From assembly GCA_004369045.1 (NCBI GenBank), contig ML213525.1, forward strand, positions 65,789 through 129,788: DNA of 64,000 nt, in the 5' to 3' direction. Positions 1-10,949 of the stretch are shown piece after piece. The notes below the pieces were generated by a model. The model was not told the origin of the DNA. It ran no database searches and saw only the letters and a program-made list of their open reading frames with translations. The DNA is from Heliocybe sulcata (Eukaryota; Basidiomycota; Agaricomycetes; Gloeophyllales; Gloeophyllaceae). Every line of letters starts with the position of its first letter. Positions within the stretch are counted from its first letter, which is position 1. Both the position numbers and the translations under genes were made by a program.

Positions 1-891
1 CAATGTCAGTGGAATGGCGAAAGAACGAACTCCCGGCTTACTTGCGCTGAACTTGGGCCTGCTCGTCAAAATTAATAGGTGAAGCGATACTGAGAAAGAA
101 AGATCAATCGTCTTGGATAAGTACTTTCCGAGTACTCAAGTTGGGTTGGATACTGGGCCGCTATATGCAAGGTCAGTATGGGGCGTTATCAGACCGTGAT
201 ATGACTGTGCCCGTCGGGCTGTAGTGCAGCAGATTGGGCCATAGGGCCCAGGGTACGAAGGTTGCGGAGTGTCCCATGATGACAAGACTGAATTCGGCGC
301 TGCCGACATCACACTCGTTTAACTTGCTTGGATTTGGGCTAATCAAGACATATTTGGCGCAACCTCTGGCGTGAGGCAGAATGGTCACCCGTCCGAGATG
401 AGGTCAAGCACAGGAAGCCAGTGGCAAAATAGAGTTTGGAACAAAGCGCGCCTTCTTACCCGTAAATCAATTTGTGCTTCTCAGTGTTCGAACGCTACTT
501 GATTCAGCTTCACTACCAGACGCTCAGCTACATCTCTCAGATCCCAACATTCGCACTTCGTTATGTACGCTGGCTTCACGCAGTGACACGGGAGCTCAAC
601 TCTGGACGAAGAGCGTCTAGAAGGTGGTTTTAAGACTGCTAAGACACGTTGGTCGTATCCTGTCGTATTCAGACCTGAAGCAGAGAGGAAGTAGATGCGC
701 AATGTATGGATCGGGACGGTGCAGGGACTTCTACAGGTAAGCATGCTGCGTTGTAATTCTCAGGGGATGACAGGCCCAGTCGTCAGGACATCCAAGCATA
801 TGTATTGACAATCCCATACAACATCCACGGCGAAGCAGGCCCTATTCCGGCATTCAACAAGCTCGCACCTCTGCTCAAGTACGATACCCAG

Positions 892-1572
892 TCATTCGGG
901 CTCGTTTCCTACGGGTCGCCAAGGACAGGTCAGATCTTGTAACGGTGAAGGAGTTGACAAATAAAGCACTCCCGCGTCCTTTCGCGCGTCGCGCGAATTA
1001 CTGAGATGGCGAAGGTGTGGTCTTTTCGCCGTGGATCTGGCGGGCCGGGTCGGTGTATGGTGTATGGTTGGTTGGATAATCGACATAGACTCTACCCCGA
1101 TGTCGTCTTCACCGAGTGTTTGAACACCCGCGTCCCGAAGGCTCTTCGGCAGGAGAGTGTCTTGTGGTTTGGTGCAACCAGGGCTGCGACGCGGCATGTA
1201 GATGTCACGCCGGATCCGCCTGCACTCCCTGCATCCACAGTCATCACGCTGAACATTCCGGTGCACAAGGCAGATGCGCTCAGTAATCTATTCCGCAGAA
1301 ATGTTGTCAAAAGCACTCACGAACGATAGAGGGGGGTTCATGATCCATGACGCGACACCATCCAGGCACGGCGCTTTCTGCGCTTCAATATAGCGACCCA
1401 AGGGGATGCCGAACTTCATGGACGACTGCTGAGACGTGTATTCCACATCCAAGGTATGCAGACGTACTTTGGATTCGTGCCGCACCTTGATCGGCTTCAC
1501 AAGCAAAATACCAGCCATCGCAGACTCCCTGGTGATCGTCCTGCCTCTGGTCACCTCAGCGGAAGTTGACAT
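892..1572 (-). CDS. LG/TIPFP family gene a, left copy
   Basis: I do not recognise this protein. Exons read 1468-1572, 1321-1428 and 892-1248 (105, 108 and 357 bases). Both introns are GT-AG and phase 0. Exon 1 starts MSTSAEVTRG and contains VKPIKV. Exon 2 has the family signature GIPLGRY. Exon 3 begins with a Cys cluster (DDCGCREC), then IYMPRRS and the LG box (QTLGEDD). The right-arm copy (22136) has the same first two exons to the base, but its last exon is 252 bases and ends at a TIRLP box. In this copy the C-terminal part is read in another frame after about residue 130, so a small indel has probably altered the tail. A TATA-like sequence lies near 1640-1650 on the minus strand. Confidence 0.65.
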
Positions 1573-2795
1573 GTTAGCAAAGCTGACGGATACGGATGGA
1601 TGAGTGAAGGTTAACGAATGTAGCAGGCAGGTGATGGCTCCCTTTATATACTGTGGAGGGTTGGTATCTGATTTTGCCACCGCAGATACCCGATCGGAGT
1701 CGGAAGCTTCTTCAACTCCTCGTGTAAACATGGACAATGAAATGAAGGCGTCCGCTGACGTGGTAACCACCACACGTTCTGGCTCCTGGAGGTCGCTACG
1801 CTACAATATTCCTATGGAGTGGCGATGCCACACCTTACCAGTGCATGGGTGCGTCACAGAAATGGACAATGGTGTATCTATGTGGCTGATTGCGAGATGT
1901 GGCGGAGCTCAAAGGAAGCGGTGCCGCAGAGCCGATATGGTACGCTTCGTTCGATAGCGTCTGATCCTGCAGAATAATCGTTTGGCCAGGATCAGATCTA
2001 AACTCATCGCCTGATGGTCACTGTGGTCCACACTCCCGCTGGCATCCGTGAAGTTCGTACAACCTAGTACGGCAAATAAAGATAAAGGTATTGATCTCAT
2101 GCACATGTCTGAGAGAACGTTGACCACTCGTATACGAGAGTTAGGTACGCACGCAAGTGAGACGCCACGATAGGTCACGTTGTCGTGGCATTGTCCTGCA
2201 AATGGCATCCGCAAATCTACGTCCACGGACCATACGAGAAAAATATGGTGCGTTGTATCCAGGTCGGACGGACTGCAAGATGACCAGAAAGGCTTGCAAA
2301 GTGGGAGTCCAGACGTCCACGTCTGAAGTAAAGCCGCTTGCAGTGCGAGACCTCACTGCCGGACACTGATTGACTTGAAGGTGCGTACTATACTCGGGAG
2401 GAGGCTGTCTAAAGCTAGAAAGACTGAAGACTGAACATGATTGCTATGGACAGGGATCATCGTCCAGAATCACTTTCGCAACTTGTCTTGTCCATCACAA
2501 GCTATCACGTGGAGCGTGCGTCCGGAGAAGGGATGAAGAATCTCAGGCGCCACGGCAAACCGCAATAATCTCTCTCAATAGGACCAGCCACGTCATAGTG
2601 CCTCGGAGATGCGATAATAGTCCTCGTACTTGCTCCATCGTACGGAAATAATCGGGCAGTGAAGCGTTCGGAACAGCAGCATCACCCCGCCCATAGTGGG
2701 GAAACGGAGTTCAGGCCATGGGTAAGTGAAACAGCATCCGGTCAATGCATCCGATTCACTTCTCGGTAGCGCAAGCAGCGGAATATCGTGTATCA
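1573..2795. other. intergenic, conserved between arms, no gene seen
   Basis: This is the upstream region of gene a, left copy, and the 3' side of gene b. It corresponds to 20879-22135 in the other arm. Only short open frames occur, they are not conserved between arms, and none shows a domain. The part near 1620-1660 contains a TATA-like box for gene a. Confidence 0.5.
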
Positions 2796-3563
2796 CTAAT
2801 AGACCTCCCCGACGTCTGGGTGGGCGTGACCATCATCACCTCCTTCGGACCACGTCTCCGCTGCCTGTTCCCTCCGTCTCCTGCGCTCCATCACCCTAGG
2901 AAAATGTCAGACATCGATCTACTAGCATCATGGGTTAATTGGATGAATGACTTACGAGTCCGCCCAGAAGTAATTCCCAAAATTTCTGATGGGCGGGGCG
3001 GAATCGATCTCGCTGCTCGCCTCGCCGGTGGGGAAAGGTATAGTGCTGATCTCTTTGGGTCTGAGAGGAGGCCTTGGCACTAGGTTTTTGGTCGTTGACT
3101 TGACGGACGAAAGCTTAGTTTCTGGCTTCTTCTTCTTGCCCCGCTTCTTGTCTTTCTTTGGCGGTGCTTGAACGCCTTCCGTCCTCTCTACTTCCTAGTC
3201 ACGGGCTATAACCTCAATACTCACAACAAGTAGCAGTAGGGAATGTCACTCACGACCCCAAGCTCATGTTGTGCACCGGTCCCCAAGACCTCGTGGATCG
3301 TTGGACTGTTCTGGTACTGGGCGAAGCGGCCTAGTGGAATCCAAAGCTGCAGGCGCAAGACAATCAACTCCACGAACTCGTCGAAGATGGAAGGGACACA
3401 CGTGGTATTTTCCCTCCGCAGGCCGTGCCCGATAGCTGTTCATGGGCCAGCGAGGGGTCTGCCAATTTCCCCGGCCGTCTTGGGGCTCCCACTGCCACAA
3501 ATAGTTCTTCACAATGGTGATCTTCCGCGTCCTTGCGTCCTTGGAATGGCAGGGATTCGACAT
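2796..3563 (-). CDS. LG/TIPFP family gene b, left copy (intact)
   Basis: Unrecognised 194-residue protein. Exons are 3402-3563, 3254-3346, 2956-3185 and 2796-2895 (162, 93, 230 and 100 bases), exactly the lengths of the right-arm copy. Exon 1 (MSNPCHSK...) is Trp-rich (QWEP, NWQTPRWP) and ends in a Tyr-His just before a phase-0 intron. Exon 2 carries LWIPLGRFAQYQ and PTIHEVLG. Exon 3 starts with a very basic stretch (KKDKKRGKKKK) and holds the TIPFP box and NYFWADS. Exon 4 is a charged helix-like tail (MERRRRREQAAE). No signal peptide or membrane segment is visible; the basic stretch could be a nuclear or nucleic-acid contact. The frame is open throughout, so I treat it as a working gene of unknown function. 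Confidence 0.75.
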
Positions 3564-4782
3564 CGCTGGCTGTAGCACGGTAGAGAGGAGATGGTGACAG
3601 TGCGCAGGGAGTAGCTGATACCTGTCGGTACGTGGCGCGGATCACATCAGCTTATCTATCCATACCTCATCCCTTTCACTGCCTCATAGATCAGGAAATG
3701 CGCTTCTTCCATTACGCTACCGATATGGGGAAGATGTGCGTATGTCTTCATATTTCACTATCACAATGGGTGAGCGGCTTGGTACTAATTGGCGCTACGA
3801 CGAAACAAATGTCATGATAAATATGATCAGTAGGGTTCGGGCCCAACTTGCCGACAGACGATGGCAGAAAACACAAGCACCTCTAATGCGCATATCAAAA
3901 CAGACTGTTCCCCCGTTCAAATGTCTATATTCCTTGAGCAAACTGACAATTGACTGGAGAGCTCTTCCCTTCTCTCTGATTCCATACCTTTCATACGCGG
4001 CCTCGTGAAAGCCTCGTGTATCTCTGCCGAATAACCCATGAGACCTTCCTCGCTTCAAGGACCCTTCAGACGTTCCTGTCCGGTGATTTCGCATTGACTC
4101 ACCACTTTGTACGTTTGAATAAGCGTGCTCGGGTTGGCCTAAAGAGACGTGTAGTCGTATAGCTGAGAGGCTCCTATGCAGGTCTACGCGAACAGCCACA
4201 AATGAAATCACGTGTATCCTTCCGCTGTCTCCTCGTTTGGATTCTACTTTGCAAGGCGGAAGTTTTACTACACGCCTCTTTCGATATTGAGTGCTGCTGG
4301 CTTCCTTGTACTTTGACTGCAGCAACATACCGGACGCACGCAAGCAACGACTGGTCGGATAACATGGGCGGTGTCGCTGGCCGTGCCTTTAGCGTGTTCG
4401 GCACTGGTTGACGATGCAGCCGAGTTCAAGAGATCTCAGAAGCAATGCAGCGTGGGCGTAGGCGAGCGATGGTTTGACGGCTATTCGTAAGTGTGATGTA
4501 CAATTGGTGCTTCCGATACGACAGAGCTATACATAGGTGAATTGCAGGGCCAGTCCTCTAGAGATGAAAAAGATATATCAGACGTGCATGGACGGTTTTC
4601 TCAAGAGAATCCCTGCAGGTTTGCGTAATAAATTAGAGAATGTGTCGTGAGGTTCGTCCAGGCCGCGCGTTTGCATCGTTGTACCGTCGCCCATGCCCGC
4701 CTTGCTCCATCAGTTCCTACAGACGAGTCCGTCAACATCTGTGCGAGCATATTGGCCTCAAAACTAACCCCACTCACAAGAT
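3564..4782. other. upstream region of gene b; no supported gene
   Basis: The first 100 bases upstream of gene b hold a block shared with genes f and b-right (a GAAGAAG..GCGC run and an AGCTGATG sequence). A 182-codon open frame on the minus strand (3795-4343) is not open in the corresponding part of the other arm (about 19200-19760), so I do not call it. Both arms keep sequence similarity here, including an ACACGTGATTTCAT segment, so a divergent gene or a regulatory region could be hidden. Confidence 0.4.
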
Positions 4783-5327
4783 TTACGCTGATTCAGCGCA
4801 AGGAAAAGGAACGGTGTTCTTATCTCGGATTTTCAGCACTGTAATCGCCGTAGAGGGAGGCTGCACCACTAGGTCATCCTCGTCCGGTACCCAAGCCCAC
4901 TCCTCATCATCCTTGGGGAGCGGCGTCCCCTCACGCTTGCAATAAATAGCGCCATTCTCTTGCATATAGATGCTGTGTTGAATGCAATGCTCGGTCTGGT
5001 CAGGAGCGAGGAATTGAATGTCAGTCTGATATCTGTCTCATCAGCATAATCGAATCACTTACCAATACCAACTGCTTCACCATGATAGATGTCGCCAGCC
5101 TGTCCAACGACGACTCCTCTCTCGCGTCCGTGTAGCGGGCAAAAGGCATCTTTGTCTTCAACGGGTAAGACAATATGCCACCTCTCGTAGGAACACCGTA
5201 CCTTGTGTCTCTGCCACCTCTTCAGCGGAGCGACCAGCTGAACGCCAGTGCGTGCTTTCAGCGAGTCTTTGACGGTTTGCTTGAGTTTTGTGATCTTATC
5301 CTTCTTGGACGGAGTAGCTGGGGCCAT
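4783..5327 (-). CDS. LG/TIPFP family gene c, left copy
   Basis: Unrecognised small protein, about 143 residues. Exons are 5202-5327, 5063-5155 and 4783-4995. Exon 1 (MAPATPSKKDK) is Lys-rich and ends KRWQRHK. Exon 2 reads KMPFARYTDAREES and LATSIM, the local form of the IPLGR exon; this frame is supported because the right arm keeps it open while the alternative frame has a stop there. Exon 3 starts with TEHCIQH, contains EWAWVPDEDD and ends VPFPCAESA. A shared GTAAAT sequence after the last codons could be a donor to a fourth exon in both arms, but the stop TAA is the simplest reading. A TATATAAA-like box lies at about 5380-5390. Confidence 0.65.
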
Positions 5328-5690
5328 GGTGACGGAGGAACGAGGAGCTCGATGAAGGCGCAATACCGGTGATAGAACCCTTTATATCTCTGCAAGTTTG
5401 ATGCCACTGATGGATGAACACAAGCTTCTCGACCCGAGCGACCGCTTCTGAAGCTGGGTGTGGAACACGAGGCTTATCACGATGCTGATCATGAGTCTCG
5501 TGTCACGCCAAGATAATGGATGGTAAGCTCTTGCACGCTGGTGTCGCGCATCTCTCTCTAACAAATCACAATAAACTCGTCGTCTCACCAATCCAATATA
5601 TTTCGCATAGATAATTCCCTCGACATCGTAGCTCGTCGTGAGGATGTACGCACCACACGACCGCACGACGATCGCCGCCGAACCTGCGAC

Positions 5691-6444
5691 CTAAACCATC
5701 ATCGCAATACCCAGCATCTGAAGAGCTTCGACAAGTGCGCTATCGACTCTGGGGTCTGCATGACCCAATCTTCTCTCGAGCTCTTCAAAGGTGCTGTAGA
5801 ATGGATCAGCTTAGTAAAAGGTAGTTGGGCAGGAGACGCACTCGATTAAAGCGTCCCCGGTGGGAGGCAGACGAGGGAAAGGGATTGTGCCTTTCTCATA
5901 TGCGTCGAGAGCTGGTCTCGGTGACTCTTGTAAGTTGGCAAAGGTTGCCGACTGGGAAGGGTTTCCCAGCTCATTCTTGGCGAGCGTGTTGCCTGTGTTC
6001 CCACACGTGCGGATGTCCTCAACGTTACTGAGAATCTTGTCCTTTGGCACGTAGAGTCCCCGCTTAGCGTCCTACGAGCAAAGCTCGTTATCATCAGTCT
6101 GAACAGATGGTACGCACATGGGTACGCACAAGTACTGGCGGCATAGCGATAACATCCGCTACTGTTTCCTCAGTCCTCGCGCCCTTCCTGTGCTCGACGC
6201 CGCCACCCCTCATCTGCGGTGAGGAAGGTGAGGACAACCCAGGCCTCCATTCATCAACCGTACGCACCTCTCTGCGCTCCTCCTTCTTCTGCCACGTCCA
6301 CTTTTGCAACCACCGTCGTCCCGCCTGCCACACCGGCCAACTGTCGTCGAACCGGTATTCTTGCGGCCCGAAAGGGTCATTGGTGGGGATAGCGTTCTCA
6401 CATCCACAGCCGCACATCCTCGGCATATACAGCTGCTCTGACAT
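5691..6444 (-). CDS. LG/TIPFP family gene d, left copy (intact)
   Basis: Unrecognised 197-residue protein. Exons are 6268-6444, 6130-6213, 5842-6071 and 5691-5793 (177, 84, 230 and 103 bases), all identical in length to the right-arm copy. Exon 1 has a Cys motif (MCGCGCENA) and Trp-rich YRFDDSW..WQAGRRWLQKW. Exon 2 aligns with the IPLGR exon by position and by the VEHRKG..EE pattern. Exon 3 contains the LG box (NELGNPS) and GTIPFPRLPPTGDA. Exon 4 is a likely amphipathic helix (EELERRLGHADPRV, then ALVEALQM). Exons 1, 2 and 4 are nearly the same in both arms, but exon 3 is strongly diverged while keeping its length. The shared upstream module lies at 6445-7206. Confidence 0.75.
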
Positions 6445-6539
6445 CTTGAAAAGCGAGCGTGCGGTATTGGTCAAGGTGATGATGGTAGGAGATCGGGGGC
6501 ACCTGGGGCTTTTGACGATTATTGGTGCGTGATGCGCGC

Positions 6540-6830
6540 GGCTTATATCAGCTTCTAGACCGCTAAAGAGCTCGTTCTTACTAGCCAATCCGGACGGAAG
6601 ATGCGGGTGTGTCTAAACGGGGCGAAGGCGTGCTTCTTTATCTCTGCCGACTGATTCGACTTTACAACTGCGATGAGGTATGGATGCTTATGGGCTCAGG
6701 TGGGTGTGTATATCATATGATGGACGGCTCTAGATGCGCTGAATCTAGGTGGTATTGTTCTATCTGATGTGATCGATGTGATGGGGGTAATCCGGGCGTC
6801 TTGATGACATTTGCGGACCTTCATTGGCTA
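6540..6830 (-). promoter_or_regulatory. promoter module of gene d, left copy
   Basis: Reading on the minus strand, a CCAAT block (6805-6830, followed by GAAGGTCCGCAAA) is followed by the CACCTGAGCCCATAAGCATCCATA block (6675-6707) and a TATA-like GATATAAGC (6540-6551) about 100 bases before the start codon. The same three blocks in the same order precede genes e, d-right and, with changes, f. Confidence 0.6.
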
Positions 6831-7141
6831 CCGGGCGTGGCACACGCCGCTTGCACAGACTCTTGCGATCCTTTCTTTTGTGATGGAATTATTGCCTCCT
6901 CTGTGACAATGTGGAATGAAGTCATCGCAGACAGTCGTGTATATTCCCTACGTTCTCCGAGTCAGCGCTAGAAATCGATACCGCTCGTTCTGAGATGATG
7001 TGTTTTGGTGTCTTGCTTGGTGCATTCACTTGATATGGAATTGGATCCAGCACGCTAAGAGCGAGTACCGCGAACCAATTGTCTCGAACGTACTTTAGCC
7101 CGCGATGTTAGCAAGATTTTGGTTGGCTTGCGGTGGCACAG

Positions 7142-7206
7142 TGACGAAAATCAATAGCCCCTATACGCGCTGCTGCGCACCAGAAAGTTTACGTCACGTG
7201 GTCGTG
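7142..7206 (-). promoter_or_regulatory. CACGTG...TATAGGGGCTATT element
   Basis: On the minus strand a CACGTGA site is followed about 35 bases later by TATAGGGGCTATTGATTTTCG. Copies stand at 8774-8825, 14948-14992, 16552-16610, 25076-25124 and 35862-35918. Distance to the next family start codon is about 698 bases here and 697 for the right-arm partner. Role unknown: upstream activating sequence, boundary, or the end of the upstream transcript. Confidence 0.6.
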
Positions 7207-7356
7207 CTCTCATGGCGCGTCACTGCGTTGCCAACCAACCTCTCCGCCTCTCATTCTGCTTCCAATATCTACGCTTATACCAGCCAACCACCTACTCCCA
7301 GTCCATCCTCGACATACTGAATTCTCATCAAATACAATCCTTACAGGATCTATACC

Positions 7357-8159
7357 TCAGAGCGGCAGATCTATCCCGGGCGTCGCAAGAGTCGCCTCCG
7401 CTGGTCTTTCGTAGCGGCCCTCGATATACTCTCCGTATCCCGCGAGTGCCCGATCTCTGGCCATATCGGCCAAGATTATCTCTTTAGACCGGCTATGCGC
7501 TGGGTTAGCTCGGATGGATGTATGATAGGACAGAGACGCACTCGAATGAGACGGCCAGGGTAGCATGAGGGGGTGGAGATGGGATTGTAGCGGTCGTGCT
7601 CGGGTTGAGAGGGGGTTTTGGCGGCTGGTCTTTTTCTTCGGCTAGAGAGCCCGATGAAGCCTGATCACCCAGCCCCTTCTTGACCCGCTCGATGGGTTTG
7701 TCCATCGACACACAGATTTCTTGTTCGGTCTCGCACACCTTCGCCGGTGAGGATTCAACCTTCCTCAGTGCGGAGTCCTACGCGATGCATTGACTGTTAT
7801 GACACTGGACAGATAACAGGAACATGAAGACTTACCACGATCTGCCCATCGATAGCACCTGCTGCGGCTTTGTGAACCCCCAGAGTCCCGCTTCGTTCGA
7901 CCGCGTAAGCGTCGAGCTTGGGAAAAGCAGGTCAGAACATCCTATGCTGTTGATGGTGAGCGGCACGCACATTAATCTTGCCGGCCTCCTTCGCGGGCCA
8001 CCTTTCCAATCTCCCCTGTCGGGTCTGCCACACTCCACCGCTAGCTCCCTTTCGCCCCAGAGGATCATCCGCAAAGGTAACACTGCTTCGCCTACGCTCG
8101 CCCGCTTGCATATGAACCTGTTCAGGCATCTCAGAGGGCGAGTGTACAGTGCCAGTCAT
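7357..8159 (-). CDS. LG/TIPFP family gene e, left copy (intact)
   Basis: Unrecognised 213-residue protein. Exons are 7971-8159, 7836-7916, 7542-7777 and 7357-7492 (189, 81, 236 and 136 bases), the same lengths as the right-arm copy. Exon 1 (MTGTVHSP) has RRRSSVTFADDPLGRK and the Trp motif GVWQTRQGRLERWPAKE. Exon 2 is the short family exon. Exon 3 holds CETEQEICV, VKKGLGDQA (LG box) and a TIPSP box. Exon 4 (RSKEIILADMARDR, YGEYIEGRYE) is a charged helix-like tail. The last intron uses a GA|GTGCGT donor, as in gene d, and an acceptor after GCATAG that keeps the frame. No targeting signal is visible. Confidence 0.75.
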
Positions 8160-8228
8160 GGTAGTGTTGGTAGCGGGTCGAGATGCGACTAGGGTTCGTC
8201 GGGGCTTGGGGGTGCGTGAGCCGGGCAG

Positions 8229-8465
8229 CTTATATCCGTTTTCGCTTTGCTTAGATACCGGAGAAGTCAGGGAACGACGCGCTTCTTTATTTCTGTCGGC
8301 TGATTCGATTTTGCAGCGGCGGCGAGATATGGGCGCTTATAGGCTCAGGTGGGTGGATATGTCCTTCTCGCCGGCTCTAGATGCACTGCTGCTAGGTGCG
8401 TGGTATTATCTGATGGTATCGATGGCGGTTCAGGGTCCCGGATGAGGTTTGTGGGGTTTCGTTGG
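8229..8465 (-). promoter_or_regulatory. promoter module of gene e, left copy
   Basis: On the minus strand the CACCTGAGCCTATAAGCGCCCATAT block (8326-8360) is followed by a TATA-like GATATAAGC (8229-8239) about 70 bases before the ATG. The block near 8441-8465 corresponds to the CCAAT block of the other copies, but reads CCAAC here. Confidence 0.55.
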
Positions 8466-8773
8466 CTGCGGGGCGTGCCACGTCTTACTTCTGGAAACTA
8501 TCGCTGTCCTTCTTTTCGTGACGGGTTTGCTGCCTCCGTTCCGATAATTAAAATTTAGCTTACCATATGGGAACCATGTGTATGCCATCTGTTCTCCAAG
8601 TCATGGCAAGAAATCAGTCGATATGCGGCGTACCCCCTCGCCTCTTTCCTTATGCGTCAGTTCCTGGAGGGAACGACTAGAGCAGTCCAATATCGGATAA
8701 TATAGCTGTACGTACTTCCGATCACCTGACTATCTACTATGCGAGTCTTGTGGGAGGGAAGCGATAGCAGAGG

Positions 8774-8825
8774 ACGAGAAGCAATAGCCCCTATACACGC
8801 CGCTACGCGCAAAGGTCACGTGCTA
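8774..8825 (-). promoter_or_regulatory. CACGTG...TATAGGGGCTATT element
   Basis: Mirror partner of 14948-14992, about 615 bases upstream of gene e. It lies close to the inner end of the left arm. Confidence 0.55.
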
Positions 8826-8849
8826 TCACGCGCCCCGCGTCTGCCTGGT

Positions 8850-10254
8850 CGACCTCCCTTTATCTGAACGCACTCGTGATCTAACCAAAGCTTATACCGT
8901 GCAGAATTAGGCAGGGTCCTTTTTGGATTATACGCTGCTTGGAGCAGTCGCGTCTCTTCGCCTTCACACTTAACCCCCAATGCACATCATTGCCTCTGTT
9001 TTAGGTATACACGCCTGCATGAAAGCCTCCAGAAGGCGAAAAACGACGTGCGAGGCAATTGCGTCGACTCGCGGGCTCGAGGTGAGGCGAGGTGGTATTG
9101 AGGCTTCGAAGTCTTGAAGACTGATCCGGTACACCACCCTGACAAATGAGAATACAAATCTGGAAGGTATCCGACCGCATTATGAAGGATACTTGTGTAA
9201 AATACGTTAGGTGATGCATAATACCGCGACATCAAAGGATTCTGCCTCATGACCTGATAAGCCTATGGACGCCAGTCGGAATCACCTGTGTCTTCGGTGA
9301 GCTGCAAGAGTGGGATGTACTTAACGAGCCGGGAAGTATCGTCTGAGTACCGCGGTGCTCGGGTGTTTGAGCTTGAGGGCGGAGCTTGCGACTAAATCAA
9401 TCGATTTCATGCGGGAAGGTGACATACACTGATAGGCCTTGCAGACTTTTCTTGTAACCTGACGCCTAGCTAGTAGCCTGTAGAGCTAAAGCAGATGCGC
9501 GTTCTGTCTCTGGCATACCGCCCATGCGTGTACGATAGTTTCCTGTCCAATGCGGATACTTGATCCAGAAGACCATAGGATCATGTATCGATTCCTCTCC
9601 TGCCCTGCCGCGTCCTAACTGGCTCCGAGAGACGCCGCCTCCGGATATCAGAATGACGTCTGCGGGAGGACGAGGTACCACGGCATTCGGCCGTCTGGAA
9701 GAAGCAGACCGTTGGTAGATGCGAAGTCAGGGACCTCGGAAGATAGTGCTAATACAAGAGACCGCGGTCGGAGCGTCTTTGTCGCGCGGCTTGCAGTGAA
9801 TGACAATGTAATCTTGCTGACTAAGGGGATCTCTCGTTAGCATTCGTTGCGCGTGAATCTCCTTTCCTAGAACATACATCACAGGACCAGAATGTCCGTG
9901 CTTCAAGCCTTCGTATCTGTGCACCAAACTTGCCAAAACCCCCACGTAGATTGGACGATCATCGATCACGACTTGCACCAATCCGCGCGCGCCAGTTTGC
10001 GGCCGTGCTTCTCAGTGTTCGACGCTGGAGCAACAACTCTCTGACCTTGTTCGCTGGCATCCCTCAGCCAATCATTATCCTGCCTGGACAAGACGACCGC
10101 ACTCAGTCTGGCTCCGAAGAGGGAGGTGGGAAGTCGGAGGTGCAGTATCATAATTGATTTGGAAAGAACAGCCAGCTCGGTGAGCAATCAGAAGTCATAA
10201 AACTATTCCATTCATTTTCCAGCAGTCCAAGCTATAGATCATCGTTACTCCGAC
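8850..10254. other. left part of the central spacer; uncertain coding pieces
   Basis: No gene can be supported. On the minus strand 9727-9981 and 9466-9681 are open and look protein-like (for example ISGGGVSRSQLG and VFWIKYPHWTGNYR, a Trp pattern like exon 1 of the family), so a diverged family member may lie here. I could not find a consistent exon chain. Confidence 0.3.
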
Positions 10255-10890
10255 GCCTCGCTTGCCTGACCCTCTTCACCTCCTTGCCAACCCGCCTCAG
10301 CTTCACGCTCTCGCTGCCTCCTGCGCTCGGCGACGCTAGCAAGGTATCAAATAGCATTCACCTGGCGATGACGCAGAAACGCACGGGTCGACCAAGAAGT
10401 GATTCCCAATCTCCCTGATGGGTGCGGTAGAGAGGGCGCGGGTGCTCTCGCCGGTTCCGAAAGGTATGGTGTTGATCTCCATGGGGTTAAGCGGAGACCT
10501 TGGCACTAGCTCTTTGTTCGTTAAGGTGACGGGCAGAGGCTCAGTACCCAGTGTCTTCTTCTTCAGTCGCTTCTTCTCTCTTCTCAACATCCTACCAGAA
10601 CGTTGCAAATTTGGTACTGATAACGACGATCATGTAGAGAATGCGGCGCCCATCAAGACCTCGTGGATCGTCGGCGCATTCTGATACCGAAAAAAGCGGC
10701 CCCGCGGGATCGAGAGCTGCAGATACAGAACTCGAGCACTGTTAACTCGTCGAAGATGGAGACGACGTACGGGAGAGTTGCCATTCGCAGGCCGGGCAAG
10801 GTAGCTATTCAAAGGCCACGGAATCTCCTGACATAGTCGGCGGCCGCTCAGTGCCGGATGTAGTTCTTCACGATGATATCGTGGTGGTGG
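10255..10890 (-). pseudogene. decayed LG/TIPFP family member (b/f type)
   Basis: All four exons are recognisable in order on the minus strand. Exon 1 (IVKNYIR, then a stop codon) is at about 10790-10890. Exon 2 (IPRGRFFRYQNAPTIHEVLMGAA) is near 10640-10725, with its distal end replaced and its donor lost. Exon 3 (KKRLKKKTLGTE, TIPFGTGES, NHFLVD) is at 10385-10591, with a one-base loss near its start relative to f. Exon 4 (AERRRQREREAEA) is at 10255-10335. The intact parts are closest to gene f at 25894. A relic of the shared promoter lies at 10960-11060. Confidence 0.7.
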
Positions 10891-10949
10891 CAGGCGGTCA
10901 AGAGAGGTTGGTTGATGGCTACAGAGTCTGATCAGCTTATCCATCTAGG

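Larger units (their letters stand above)
1..8850. repeat. left arm of a large imperfect inverted repeat
   Basis: This stretch matches, in reverse complement, the region about 14938-23640. The first bases of the window (a CAGTGGAATGG segment) already match 23590-23630, so the arm continues beyond the left edge. Paired landmarks sum to about 23660-23770 over the whole length: start codons at 1572/22136, 3563/20110, 5327/18384, 6444/17307 and 8159/15609. The arm carries genes a, b, c, d, e in outside-to-inside order on the minus strand. The arms are clearly diverged outside the exons, so this is an old biological duplication and not a recent copy. Confidence 0.85.

Noticed and set aside
3795-4343. 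182-codon minus-strand frame
   Set aside because: The mirrored sequence in the right arm is not open, and the frame shows no family motif.
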